A stretch of 64,000 nucleotides of DNA. Source: Thalassomonas sp. M1454. Lineage in GTDB: Bacteria; Pseudomonadota; Gammaproteobacteria; Enterobacterales; Alteromonadaceae. Each line of letters starts with the position of its first letter. Position 1 is the stretch's first letter. The position numbers were made by a program, and so were the translations under genes. Location of the stretch: contig NZ_VKDD01000006.1 of the NCBI RefSeq assembly GCF_007097525.1, positions 93,100 to 157,099 on the forward strand, read 5' to 3'. Shown piece by piece: positions 47,636 through 56,844 of this stretch. The notes beneath the pieces are model-generated. The model was not told the DNA's origin, ran no database searches, and was given only the letters and a program-made list of their open reading frames with translations.

Positions 47636-49585
47636 TTGAAGTTATACATTGCCGAGAAACCAAGTTTAGGGCGAGCCATCGCTGACGCATTACCTAAACC
47701 ACATAAAAAGCAACAAGGCTATATCGAAGTTGGTAATGGAGACATTGTAAGTTGGTGTATTGGTCATATACTCGAGCAAGCTGAGCCAGATGCCTATGAT
47801 GAAAAATTCAAAAAATGGGACATGGCTCACCTGCCTATTGTGCCCGACGTTTGGCAGTTAAAACCAAAATCTCAAACTCGCTCACAATTAACCGTTTTAA
47901 GGAAACTAGTTAAGCAATGTAGTCAAATTATTCACGCCGGCGATCCAGACCGCGAAGGCCAACTATTAGTTGATGAGGTTATAGATTACTTAAAAGTTAG
48001 CGCCGCAAAAAAAGCCAGCATGCAACGTTTATTGATCAGTGACTTAAATTTACCCGCGGTTAAACGTTCGCTTAGTGCATTAAAACCAAATAGCGAATTT
48101 ATGCCACTGTCAGTATCCGCCCTTGCTCGCTCAAGAGCCGATTGGCTTTACGGGCTCAATCTAACTCGCGCTTACACCATTATGGGCAAAAAATCAGGCT
48201 TCAATGGCGTGCTATCTGTTGGCCGGGTACAAACCCCTATTCTAGGCTTAGTAGTACAACGCGATAATGAAATAAATAACTTTGTCAGCAAGCCTTTTTA
48301 TGAAGTTATTGCTCATATAGAAGACAAAGATAAACAAACATTTACAGCTAAATGGCAGCCTTCAGAGGCCTGCCAGCCATATATGGATGACGAAGGTAGA
48401 GTACTTGTTAAAGCACTAGCCGAAAACGTGGTTAAGCGAATAAACAATAAACCAGCCATTGTTACAGAGTTAAAGCAAGAGCAAAAGAAACAGTTTGCCC
48501 CCCTGCCTTATAATTTATCTGCCCTGCAAATAGATGCTGCAAAACGTTTTTCTATGAACGCTAAACTCGTGCTTGATGTGTGCCAAAGCTTGTATGAAAA
48601 ACACAAACTAATCACCTACCCTCGCTCTGATTGTCGTTACTTACCAAAAGAGCAGCTAACACAAGCAAAATCTGTTATTGATAACTTAGCCAAGTCATCA
48701 ATGCCATTTTCAGTCTTTGCTAAACAAGCTAATTTAAGCATAAAAAGTAAGGCTTGGAATGACAGCAAAGTTAGTGCTCATCATGCAATTATCCCTACGG
48801 AAAAGTTAGTAAACCAAACTAACTTGAACTCTTTTGAGCAAAATATTTACCAGTTAATAGTGACGCAATATTTAGCGCAATTTTATCCAGCCTTCGAGTA
48901 TGCACAAACCAAAGTTAGTCTAAATATTGAAAATGGCGTATTTAAGGTAAACAGTAAAACGCCTTTGATAGAAGGCTGGAAAGCTCTCTTCAAGCGAAAG
49001 TCTGCTGATAATAATGTTAGAGATTTATCAGAGTCACAATCATTACCTCAGTTAAATAAAGGCGATGTTCTACATTGTAACTTAGGTGAAGTATTAGAGA
49101 AAAACACCCAACCACCACAAGATTATACCGATGCCAGCTTACTTGCAGCTATGACCGGCATTGCTAAATTTGTCCGCGATGCACAAATTAAAAAAGTATT
49201 AAAAGATACTGATGGTTTAGGCACTGAAGCCACTCGCGCAGGTATTATTGAATTGTTATTTAAGCGTGGATATTTAATACGCCAAGGTAAAAAAATAAAA
49301 GCAACAGAAGTTGGAGTGTCATTGATTAACGCTTTGCCAGAACAAGCAACACTACCTGATATGACAGCGCATTGGGAGTCGACTCTCAATGCGATATGTG
49401 ACAAACAAGCTAGTTATCAAAGCTTCATGTCGCCTTTATTAACAACAATTAGCCAAATGATACAACAAGCCAGTGAACTAACCTTAGTGAATTTTCCCAA
49501 GCTTGCTAACAAACCTAAATTTAAACGTAAGCGTAAAAGCAGTTATAAAACAAAGGCGTCAGCTAAGCCAAAGAAGTCAGCTTAG
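47636..49585 (+). CDS. topB: DNA topoisomerase III
   Basis: 649 aa, starting at TTG 47636; the residues that follow (KLYIAEKPSLGRAIADALP) are the exact family N-terminus and no in-frame ATG lies near. The type IA fold begins with a TOPRIM domain (IAEKPS with catalytic Glu; DPDREGQLL metal site). The active-site Tyr is in LITYPRSDCRYL. A very basic Lys-rich tail (about 625-649) probably aids DNA binding. It decatenates and relaxes DNA using a single-strand break. No strong ribosome site precedes the TTG, suggesting low expression. Confidence 0.93.
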   Translation: MKLYIAEKPSLGRAIADALPKPHKKQQGYIEVGNGDIVSWCIGHILEQAEPDAYDEKFKKWDMAHLPIVPDVWQLKPKSQTRSQLTVLRKLVKQCSQIIHAGDPDREGQLLVDEVIDYLKVSAAKKASMQRLLISDLNLPAVKRSLSALKPNSEFMPLSVSALARSRADWLYGLNLTRAYTIMGKKSGFNGVLSVGRVQTPILGLVVQRDNEINNFVSKPFYEVIAHIEDKDKQTFTAKWQPSEACQPYMDDEGRVLVKALAENVVKRINNKPAIVTELKQEQKKQFAPLPYNLSALQIDAAKRFSMNAKLVLDVCQSLYEKHKLITYPRSDCRYLPKEQLTQAKSVIDNLAKSSMPFSVFAKQANLSIKSKAWNDSKVSAHHAIIPTEKLVNQTNLNSFEQNIYQLIVTQYLAQFYPAFEYAQTKVSLNIENGVFKVNSKTPLIEGWKALFKRKSADNNVRDLSESQSLPQLNKGDVLHCNLGEVLEKNTQPPQDYTDASLLAAMTGIAKFVRDAQIKKVLKDTDGLGTEATRAGIIELLFKRGYLIRQGKKIKATEVGVSLINALPEQATLPDMTAHWESTLNAICDKQASYQSFMSPLLTTISQMIQQASELTLVNFPKLANKPKFKRKRKSSYKTKASAKPKKSA

Positions 49586-49611
49586 TTATAGCTAGTTGAA
49601 TAACCAGCAGG

Positions 49612-49767
49612 TTAAGAAGTTGTTTCTGAATTCTCTTGCTCAGCCGCTTCTAGTTTAGCTCGCTCCGCTTTAGATATATAACGCTCTTTATTCGGTTTGT
49701 TTAGTTTAGCATTGGCTTTTTTTATCTTGGCTTTTAAGGTTGATTTCACTTTCTTTTTGCGGTTCAT
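49612..49767 (-). CDS. DUF2986 small basic protein
   Basis: 51 aa from ATG 49767 (MNRKKKVKSTLKAKIKKANA). A longer frame from 49803 is rejected because the family starts at MNRKKK. The protein is Lys-rich at its N-terminus, with a typical KERYISKAERAKLEA motif near the end, matching DUF2986. It is soluble, and its role is unknown. It is convergent with topB. Confidence 0.8.
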   Translation of the reverse strand: MNRKKKVKSTLKAKIKKANAKLNKPNKERYISKAERAKLEAAEQENSETTS

Positions 49768-49873
49768 AACAATATCACTTGTATTAACTCTATAGTCGAA
49801 CAACTATAGATCTTAGCTCTAAGTTTGGGTAAGTTAAGTATATCAGAACTGTATCTATTTAAATAAGGCTAAC

Positions 49874-50029
49874 ATGTCTGCATTAACAACCGCCCCAAAG
49901 CATATACAACTCGCTGTAGACCTAATTCAGTTGCTAGAAGAAAATAATATAGCTACCGATACCGCGATAGCAGCATTAGAAATTGTACTAGCTGATTTCA
50001 AAAATAAAGATGCAAGCAATCAAGATTAA
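49874..50029 (+). CDS. rsmS: RsmS/YbaM-like small regulatory protein (DUF2496)
   Basis: 51 aa, too short for standard ORF calls. It starts ATG 49874, with AAGG at 49864-49867. It reads as two helices: HIQLAVDLIQLLEENNI then ATDTAIAALEIVLADFKNK. The LAVDLI-LLEEN-I-x-ALAALEIV-DF pattern is that of YbaM/RsmS, the small pleiotropic regulator family known in enterobacteria. It lies between DUF2986 and a lytic transglycosylase, in its own short transcription unit. Confidence 0.78.
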   Translation: MSALTTAPKHIQLAVDLIQLLEENNIATDTAIAALEIVLADFKNKDASNQD

Positions 50030-50090
50030 CATTTAATTTAATTGCTATACTTAAACTAGCAATAAAAATAATAACTAATTTAATAATAAA

Positions 50091-50744
50091 ATGAACATGC
50101 AGCCAACTAACAAACAAAACCCTTTTCACAGCAATAACCGATATCGTCGCATAATTTTAGCTTCGGCTTGTGCATGTATTTTTTCATTGCCTAGCTTTGC
50201 TGCTGACACATTAGTTTATAAATACAGATCTAAATCAGGTGTGCCTTCGTTTAGTGATGTTGAGCCACAAGGTGTTGAATATAAGCTAGTGAAAGTTGGT
50301 TGTTTTGCCTGTAACGTTAGTTCAATGGTCAATTGGTATAAAACGCCGTTAAACACCAAAGCATTTGCCAGTATTATTGAAGAAATGGCGTTTACTTATA
50401 ATGTAGAGCCAGCTCTTATTAGGGCCATAATTCACGCCGAATCTCACTTTAAAGAGCGGGCGTTGTCAAAAGTTGGCGCCCAAGGCTTGATGCAATTAAT
50501 GCCAGCAACAGCAAAAGAGCTAGGCGTTAAAGATTCATTTGTAGCAAAGCAAAATATCCAAGGTGGCACTAAGCATTTAGCTAAGTTATTTAAGAAGTAT
50601 CGCGGCAATATTGAGCTAGTCGCCGCGGCTTATAATGCAGGTGAAGGTGCGGTAAAAAGATATGGAGGCGTACCTCCATATGCAGAAACAAAAACCTACG
50701 TTGAACGAGTGCAAATATTACACATGCGCTATCGTAGAAGTTAG
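50091..50744 (+). CDS. Secreted lytic transglycosylase (SLT family 1)
   Basis: 217 aa with a signal peptide ending near SFA-AD (about residue 38). A DUF4124-like beta segment (LVYKYRSKSGVPSFSDVEP, about 42-60) is followed by a disulfide-capable C-x-x-C (CFAC) and the SLT domain (about 95-205). Catalytic Glu is in IIHAESHF; the GLMQLMPATAKELG and AAAYNAGEGAV motifs complete the fold. It cleaves peptidoglycan glycan strands, producing 1,6-anhydro ends. It is convergent with the multiheme gene, 2 nt away. Confidence 0.9.
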   Translation: MNMQPTNKQNPFHSNNRYRRIILASACACIFSLPSFAADTLVYKYRSKSGVPSFSDVEPQGVEYKLVKVGCFACNVSSMVNWYKTPLNTKAFASIIEEMAFTYNVEPALIRAIIHAESHFKERALSKVGAQGLMQLMPATAKELGVKDSFVAKQNIQGGTKHLAKLFKKYRGNIELVAAAYNAGEGAVKRYGGVPPYAETKTYVERVQILHMRYRRS

Positions 50745-50746
50745 AG

Positions 50747-52939
50747 TTAGTAAGTACCTCTTAACCCCATAAAGTAATCAAAGCTTGGTTTATCTTGCGC
50801 TTTTTGTGCAAGTGACAACCCTAACTCTACTAATTGTTGATTTTGAGGGTAATTAGCAATAATCGATTTCAAGATTGCAATAGCTTGTTTGGTATCACCA
50901 GTTCCATCTACTGACAGCGCATATACATAACCATACTGAGAATTAGCTGGGTCTAATGTCATTGCCTTTTTAAATAAGGGTACTGCTTTAGGTAGTTGTT
51001 GATTTCTAACTAAATGCAAACCATAACCGTAATTTAATAATGCTGAACTAGGTACTTTATTTAAACCGGCATTGTATACAGAGATCACTTGCGCAGGCTT
51101 ATTTTGCATACGATAAAACTCTGCCAAATTGCTATAAGCAGCATCAAAATATGGTTCAACTCTAATCGCTTCTTTAAAGTGCTTTTCAGCATCTGAGAAG
51201 TTCGACTTATCAATTGCCAGTAAGCCTTGATTTAATCGTCCTTCACCGCGCCAGCCACTTTGCTCTAACGAAACCGTTAACTCTTTAAAAGCTTTATTAA
51301 AACTGGCTAAGTTAGCTTGTGGCATATAAATATCGACCATAGAGCGAGCCGCTGCCACTCTAATCGCTTTTCTTGGGTCATCAAGCAAATGGCCTAATGC
51401 TTGTGCTCGAATTCCAGAATTAATTAAAGTACCAACACTTGCAGCTGCAAGTCTAAGTAACTCTTGCTCATGGTGTAAATAAGGCTGAAGAGCATCAGAG
51501 CTAATTTCTTGCGTACTAAACGTCAACATTTGCAAAGCTGTAGCTCGGCTGATCACATCAATATTGTCATCGGCAATAATTGCTAAGTGCGAATCGAGTG
51601 CTAGTGGCTGCCCCGACTTCAACATAAAGAAATCGCGCTGGGTTTTACTGTCTATACGAGGTTTTATCTTCCAAGACTTCATAAAATTTAATGCCCAGTC
51701 ATTATCTTTATCTTGATGACAACTAGTACAGGCATTAGGCGAAGAAAATTGTTTAGATAATTCTGGTCGCGGTATTTTAAAACTGTGATCGCGTCTATCA
51801 TCTACTCCCATGTACCGATTGTCAGGCATATGACAATTAACACATTGCGCGCCTTCGCTACCAACATCATGATTATGATGCTCTGGCTTATCAAATACTT
51901 CACTAGCATGGCATTGTAAACATAAGCCATTACCAGGAATTTTAACCTTCATCGTATGTTGATCATGACAATCAATACAGTTAACACCTTTGGCAAACAT
52001 CTTCGACTGTAAAAAAGAACCATAAACATAAACTTCTTCTTTAATTTGGCCATCAACATGATAAGCGGGAGCCTGCAACAATTGTGGAGTAAATTGATCT
52101 AAGAAGTGATTATTTGGCTCAATACCATCTGTTAATGGCGCACGTAAAGAGTGGCAAGAAAAGCAATTATCCATAAAGCTATTATCACGTTTTGCTCCAA
52201 TCCATCTGGCGGTATCTTCACCAAACTCTCTCTTCCAAACACCTTTGTCTACTGTTGATGAATGAGTTACATGAGTAGTATCAGCTTTATTCTTCGTTGC
52301 TTGCTCGCTATGTTGTTGCTTATCACCATGACAAGAAACACAGCCAACATTAATATTACTAAACTCTGAAGCAAAACGATTTTGTTGCACATCATAGTTA
52401 CGCTTTAATCCATCCGAATGACAATCGGCGCACATACCATTCCAGTTTTGTAATGGTTGTCGCCAATGCAATCTATCTTCTGGTTTTATTTCTTCGTTAG
52501 CGTAATTATGATACCAACGTTGGCCGCCCTCTTCTTTGTCTCGGCTATCCCAAGCAAATGGTAACACCTGATAGCTGCCGGCTTTAGTTTCAACTAAGTA
52601 TTGCTGCAAAGGATAATGGCCAAAAGTATAGGCTATCTCTAATGTTTGCACTTTATCGTTGTAAGAAATATCGACAAAATACTTACCTTTATTCTTATAA
52701 AAGTAGGCTTTTTGTCCATAGTGCTTGGCTGTTTGTTTATCAAAGTTAGCCTTTACTGTTGACGAATCGGCTATCGCCATAGCTTTTGCATGATCAGATT
52801 GCTGCCATTTATTGACTTGCTCAGTATGACAATCAACACAAGCACTATCGCCTTGTGCTAAAGTATTGGTAGCAAATAAAGTGGACAGCACAAGCATTAC
52901 TTTAAGTAATGAAGAAAAAAGAACAATGGTTGGTTTCAC
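50747..52939 (-). CDS. Octaheme c-type cytochrome fused to TPR/HEAT repeats
   Basis: 730 aa with a signal peptide (cleavage LA-QG, about residue 28). Eight CxxCH heme-c motifs are visible in order: CVDCH, CADCH, CVSCH, CFSCH, CIDCH, CLQCH, CVNCH and CTSCH, all within about 34-410. The first part is of the cytochrome c554 (multiheme) type. Residues about 440-540 look like HEAT repeats and about 560-725 like TPRs. It should be periplasmic and carry electrons or a reductase activity not identifiable here. It is on the same strand as GH10, 96 nt downstream, separated by an inverted repeat. Confidence 0.85.
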   Translation of the reverse strand: MKPTIVLFSSLLKVMLVLSTLFATNTLAQGDSACVDCHTEQVNKWQQSDHAKAMAIADSSTVKANFDKQTAKHYGQKAYFYKNKGKYFVDISYNDKVQTLEIAYTFGHYPLQQYLVETKAGSYQVLPFAWDSRDKEEGGQRWYHNYANEEIKPEDRLHWRQPLQNWNGMCADCHSDGLKRNYDVQQNRFASEFSNINVGCVSCHGDKQQHSEQATKNKADTTHVTHSSTVDKGVWKREFGEDTARWIGAKRDNSFMDNCFSCHSLRAPLTDGIEPNNHFLDQFTPQLLQAPAYHVDGQIKEEVYVYGSFLQSKMFAKGVNCIDCHDQHTMKVKIPGNGLCLQCHASEVFDKPEHHNHDVGSEGAQCVNCHMPDNRYMGVDDRRDHSFKIPRPELSKQFSSPNACTSCHQDKDNDWALNFMKSWKIKPRIDSKTQRDFFMLKSGQPLALDSHLAIIADDNIDVISRATALQMLTFSTQEISSDALQPYLHHEQELLRLAAASVGTLINSGIRAQALGHLLDDPRKAIRVAAARSMVDIYMPQANLASFNKAFKELTVSLEQSGWRGEGRLNQGLLAIDKSNFSDAEKHFKEAIRVEPYFDAAYSNLAEFYRMQNKPAQVISVYNAGLNKVPSSALLNYGYGLHLVRNQQLPKAVPLFKKAMTLDPANSQYGYVYALSVDGTGDTKQAIAILKSIIANYPQNQQLVELGLSLAQKAQDKPSFDYFMGLRGTY

Positions 52940-52970
52940 AAAAAGCCTATTATTATTGAAGAGTTATTAG

Positions 52971-53008
52971 CTGTGATTAGCTTATTACATCAATACAGGT
53001 AATCACAG
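52971..53008. repeat. Inverted repeat between GH10 and multiheme genes
   Basis: CTGTGATTA (52971-52979) and TAATCACAG (53000-53008) are perfectly complementary, with a 20-nt loop. The TGTGA/TCACA halves recall CRP half-sites but the spacing is wrong. No T tract follows on the minus strand. Confidence 0.5.
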
Positions 53009-53035
53009 TAAATTTATATTTAAAGGGGTCAAAAC

Positions 53036-54223
53036 CTACTTAGAAGCACTTTCTTCTAATAGTTTTTGCACTTGATAATAAGCCTTATGCGGCACTAAAT
53101 CATCACTCCAGATACCAAGTGTCTTAATAGTCTTATCTTTAAAGTGCGGCACATCTGCTATTGTCCAAACACTCCAACCTACAACACCTGTATCGCGGTT
53201 ATTAAGTAATACTTCCAATATATTGGTAAATGCATCAGCAACAAGCTGCTCTTCGTATGGCACTTCATTTTTTAAATGAATATTAGTTTCAGTGACATGG
53301 AATTCTAAATTGTTACTGTGCGCCCATTTAACTAACTCATCCAAAGTCTTTAATCTTTGATGGTTTCTATCGGCAAATTCGACATATTCATTACGCATAT
53401 GTGCTTGCCAGCCAATGCCATCAATGCGCAAACCTCTATATCTAAGGTATATTACCAACTCTTTCATCAGCGCGATTGATTCAAGAGTTGTCATACGGTG
53501 TTGGTTTAGAATTAACTTTAAATCAGGAGCATTTCTTTTGGCTATAGCAAAAGATTCAAGAATATAATAAGGCACACCGAGTTTTTGTAATAATGGAAAT
53601 TGATCAGGAATATTGGTTTCAAAACCTAAAATAGTCCACGGGTTCTCCCACTTATCAACGCCCGGTTTAGGACCAAACCAAGTCCCCTCTTCCGTAATGG
53701 CTTCATTTACTACATCTAACCATTTTACTGATTCATGTCCGTTGTAACGTTTTGACAATGCCGTCATATAATCGGTTAGCATATCAAGCATTTCGGTATG
53801 AGTACGGTGATCTGCAAGAGCCCATTTAGAGCTTTGCGGGCTAATAGGGCCATGAATTCGAACTAACTGACCATTTTCTTTAGCGGTAGCAATCCAAGCA
53901 TCAGGTTTTTCCCAGCGCCACTGGTTTGGCTTAGGGTGAATGTGACTTTGCTTATAAATATTAGCAGGGGTGATATAACGAAACTCTTTATTTAATAAAT
54001 CACCTTTCGGGCCATCAAGTTCATTATATTGAATGGTTCCGCCAATATATACATTAGTTGGGTACTTGTCGGCGACAATATCTCTTAATGGGCGCCCTTT
54101 ATTTTGCTCAGTAACTTGCGCTTTACTTTTATCAGCGCTTTTTGCTGTAGATTCAGCTGATACATGTGCTGTAAAGGCAGCTAAGCAACAAGTTAGTAAT
54201 AAATTAATTTTATTGAATTTCAT
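53036..54223 (-). CDS. GH10 family endo-beta-1,4-xylanase-like enzyme (divergent)
   Basis: 395 aa with a signal peptide (cleavage VSA-ES, residue 23). The GH10 barrel covers about 45-390, with acid/base E174 in WLDVVNEAI and nucleophile E312 in FHVTETNI. GWQAHM and VGWSVWTIAD are further GH10 segments. The -1 subsite motif usually reading (T/A)xEN is TPAN here, and the usual HTLVWH is IHGPISP, so the sugar bound may not be plain xylose. It is downstream of the FucP-type permease (35-nt gap). The locus also has sulfatases and GH3. Confidence 0.85.
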   Translation of the reverse strand: MKFNKINLLLTCCLAAFTAHVSAESTAKSADKSKAQVTEQNKGRPLRDIVADKYPTNVYIGGTIQYNELDGPKGDLLNKEFRYITPANIYKQSHIHPKPNQWRWEKPDAWIATAKENGQLVRIHGPISPQSSKWALADHRTHTEMLDMLTDYMTALSKRYNGHESVKWLDVVNEAITEEGTWFGPKPGVDKWENPWTILGFETNIPDQFPLLQKLGVPYYILESFAIAKRNAPDLKLILNQHRMTTLESIALMKELVIYLRYRGLRIDGIGWQAHMRNEYVEFADRNHQRLKTLDELVKWAHSNNLEFHVTETNIHLKNEVPYEEQLVADAFTNILEVLLNNRDTGVVGWSVWTIADVPHFKDKTIKTLGIWSDDLVPHKAYYQVQKLLEESASK

Positions 54224-54258
54224 AATTGATTCTTATTAATAGTTTTAAATAAAAAGGC

Positions 54259-55515
54259 TTAATCGGCATTATTTATTCTAATTTTTGAGCCGCTTACACC
54301 ATAAAAAATAATATAGACATAGCACAGTAAAGGCACTAAAAAGGCCATTTGAATACCGATAATATCTGAAAACATCGCCTGTACCATAGGCACAATAGCA
54401 CCGCCGGCAATTGCTAAGCATAAAATACCTGAGCCTTGACTCGTGGCACTTCCTAAATCTTGTACGCCCAAACTAAAAATAGTTGGAAACATAATTGAAT
54501 TACACAGCCCCACCAATAAAATAGCCCACATAGCAATTTCGCCATCAGCAAATACAGCAAAAGCAATTAAGATCACAGCTAAAGTAGCATTTACGCTAAG
54601 CATAGTATTTGCGGCAATATAACGCATTAAAAAAGCACCGATAAAGCGACCAACCATAGCGCCTCCCCAATAATAAGGGACGTAATTAGCAGCTTCGACA
54701 GTACTAATATTGGCAATATTAGGTTGGTTTAAAAAGTTAATAATCAAACTACCAATAGCGACTTCAGCGCCAACATAAACAAAAATACCTAAAGCACCTA
54801 ACATAAGGTGCGGAGTTTTAAGTACCGAAAGCATGCTAGATTTAACTGATTCGCCACTTTGTGCATCTTCATTTTTATGTAAATCGGGTAATTTTAGTAA
54901 TACAAAAATAACCGCTAACATAAATAAAATACCGGATACTACAAGGTATGGCCCTTTTACGGAACTTGCTTGCTCGGCTTTTATTTGTGCTTGCTCGGCT
55001 AAAGATAATTGCGCAATATCTTCAACCCCAATACTCACCGCAGCTAAAATAAAGGCACCACCAATAAATGGCGCTATTGTAGTACCTAGCGAATTGAACG
55101 CTTGAGTTAATGTTAACCTACTTGATGCAGTTTTAGCTGCTCCAAGCAAGGTTACGTAAGGGTTTGCAGATACTTGTAAGAAGGTGATACCAGAAGCAAG
55201 GACAAAAAGAGCAAACAAGAAAAGAGGATAAGACTGCGTAGTTGCCGCAGGATAAAATGTTAAACAACCACTACCTGCAATACATAAACCGGTAACAATA
55301 CCGTATTTATAACCAATTTTTTTAACCACATTTCCGGCAGGAATCGATACCACGAAATAGGCACTAAAAAAACAAAACTGTACTAGCATTGCTTGCGTGT
55401 AATTTAGGTCGAATACATTTTTTAAATGGGGGATTAAAATATCATTTAAGCAAGCAACAAAGCCCCACATAAAAAATAAGCTAGTTAATATTATTAAGGT
55501 ATATCTCTGATTCAT
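54259..55515 (-). CDS. MFS sugar permease, FucP/GGP type
   Basis: 418 aa, twelve predicted helices. The start TLIILTSLFFMWGFVACLNDILIPHLKN and the AFNSLGTTIAPFIGG segment are hallmark FucP/glucose-galactose porter (FHS family) sequences. It should be a proton-linked inner-membrane importer of a monosaccharide; fucose, galactose, glucose or xylose cannot be told apart. It is the first gene of the minus-strand unit MFS-GH10-(multiheme), divergent from the LacI gene across 290 nt. Confidence 0.87.
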   Translation of the reverse strand: MNQRYTLIILTSLFFMWGFVACLNDILIPHLKNVFDLNYTQAMLVQFCFFSAYFVVSIPAGNVVKKIGYKYGIVTGLCIAGSGCLTFYPAATTQSYPLFLFALFVLASGITFLQVSANPYVTLLGAAKTASSRLTLTQAFNSLGTTIAPFIGGAFILAAVSIGVEDIAQLSLAEQAQIKAEQASSVKGPYLVVSGILFMLAVIFVLLKLPDLHKNEDAQSGESVKSSMLSVLKTPHLMLGALGIFVYVGAEVAIGSLIINFLNQPNIANISTVEAANYVPYYWGGAMVGRFIGAFLMRYIAANTMLSVNATLAVILIAFAVFADGEIAMWAILLVGLCNSIMFPTIFSLGVQDLGSATSQGSGILCLAIAGGAIVPMVQAMFSDIIGIQMAFLVPLLCYVYIIFYGVSGSKIRINNAD

Positions 55516-55710
55516 TGATTCATCGCTAGTTAAGTATCAAACACTAAATAAAATATTATCCTTAATATTATTTTCTCTACCGATGAAAGCTGTATAACTA
55601 TTTCATTGGCAATCCCTGCACTATACGAAATAAAAATAACAGAAACAACAATTAGCTCAGCTCTCCATATTATTTTACAAAGACTTTACAAAAGCCTTTA
55701 AAATGCAAGA

Positions 55711-55740
55711 TTGACAACGTTATCTTATTTGTTGCATAGT
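55711..55740. promoter_or_regulatory. LacI-type operator and promoter in the permease/lacI divergent region
   Basis: TTGACAACGTTATC (55711-55724) has 5 of 6 symmetric pairs in GACAACGTTATC with a central ACGT. Its first six bases are a consensus -35, and TGCATAGT about 17 nt on could serve as -10 for the LacI gene. A near copy occurs at 59682. It is likely the site for the LacI protein. The rest of the gap shows no gene. Confidence 0.55.
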
Positions 55741-55805
55741 TGAGACAATTAACTAAAAGAGCCTAAATGCACAAGTATGTGCTTATAGTTTAGTAAGGAA
55801 TTACT

Positions 55806-56822
55806 TTGTCTAATATAACAATTAAAGATGTTGCAGCTTTAGCAGGGGTTTCAGTAAAAACCGTTTCAAGGGTTTTAAATAAAGAAGCCAATGTTCGTGA
55901 TGTAATGATTGAGCGTGTAAATAAAGCGGTAAAAGAATTAAATTTTACACCAAACCCTATGGCTCGAGGACTTAGAGGCCATAAGACATTTATCATCTCG
56001 TTACTTTATTCAAATCCTAACCCTGGATATATCGTTGAGTTACAAAAAGGTGCTATGCAACAAGGCAGCATTGATGGTTATAACCTGCAGATTTTTCCCT
56101 GCGATCACACTGCAGATGACTTATATGAAACAGTCATCACTTTTTTAAAAAATTCACCACAAGATGGTATTATTCTTACCCATCCTATTTGTGACAATAA
56201 AGCGATTATCAAATACTTAGAAGACAATCAAATTCCTTTTGCTAGGATTTCTCCGTTATATTCAGATCATAACTCTCCTTATGTGGGCAGTGATGATGAA
56301 AAAGCCGCATTTGAAATGACTCAATATTTGATCTCTTTAGGCCATACTAAAATTGGCTTTATTAAAGGTCATCCTGATTTTGCAGCCACTCAAAAACGCT
56401 TTGATGGTTATAAAAGAGCATTAACAACCAATGCCATCGGCTTTGATGAAGAGCTAATAAAGCAAGGCTTATTCACTTTTGAGTCTGGTGAGGCCTGTGC
56501 AAGACAGCTTTTAACGCAAGATAATAAACCTACGGCAATTTTTGCCAGTAACGACTATATGGCAGCAGGCGTGCTAAAAGTTGCCAAGCAACACAATATA
56601 AACGTACCTTCAGAGCTAACCATTACAGGTTATGATGATGCGCCTGTATCAAAACAACTTTGGCCACCAATAACAACAATCAAGCAACCAATTTATCAAT
56701 TGGGTATGGCCGCAGTTGAAAAACTTGTCCATATCATTAAGAAAAAATCATATAAAGATATCGACTCCATTTATGATTGCGAATTAATTATTCGTGACTC
56801 GTCGAGTCCATGCATTTTATAA
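55806..56822 (+). CDS. LacI/GalR-family transcriptional regulator
   Basis: 338 aa from TTG 55806, with TAAGGA at 55793-55798, 7 nt away. The helix-turn-helix ITIKDVAALAGVSVKTVSRVLN (about 4-24, split by description) is followed by the hinge PNPMARGLRG. A periplasmic-binding-protein-like sugar domain (about 60-335) follows. It would repress or activate the surrounding glycan genes until its sugar effector is bound. It lies between the permease unit (minus) and the sulfatase-SGNH unit (plus, 22-nt gap). Confidence 0.93.
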   Translation: MSNITIKDVAALAGVSVKTVSRVLNKEANVRDVMIERVNKAVKELNFTPNPMARGLRGHKTFIISLLYSNPNPGYIVELQKGAMQQGSIDGYNLQIFPCDHTADDLYETVITFLKNSPQDGIILTHPICDNKAIIKYLEDNQIPFARISPLYSDHNSPYVGSDDEKAAFEMTQYLISLGHTKIGFIKGHPDFAATQKRFDGYKRALTTNAIGFDEELIKQGLFTFESGEACARQLLTQDNKPTAIFASNDYMAAGVLKVAKQHNINVPSELTITGYDDAPVSKQLWPPITTIKQPIYQLGMAAVEKLVHIIKKKSYKDIDSIYDCELIIRDSSSPCIL

Positions 56823-56844
56823 AAATATAAAACTAGGTAACCAA

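Noticed and set aside
52971-53008. CRP site
   Set aside because: TGTGA and TCACA are 26 nt apart instead of 6.
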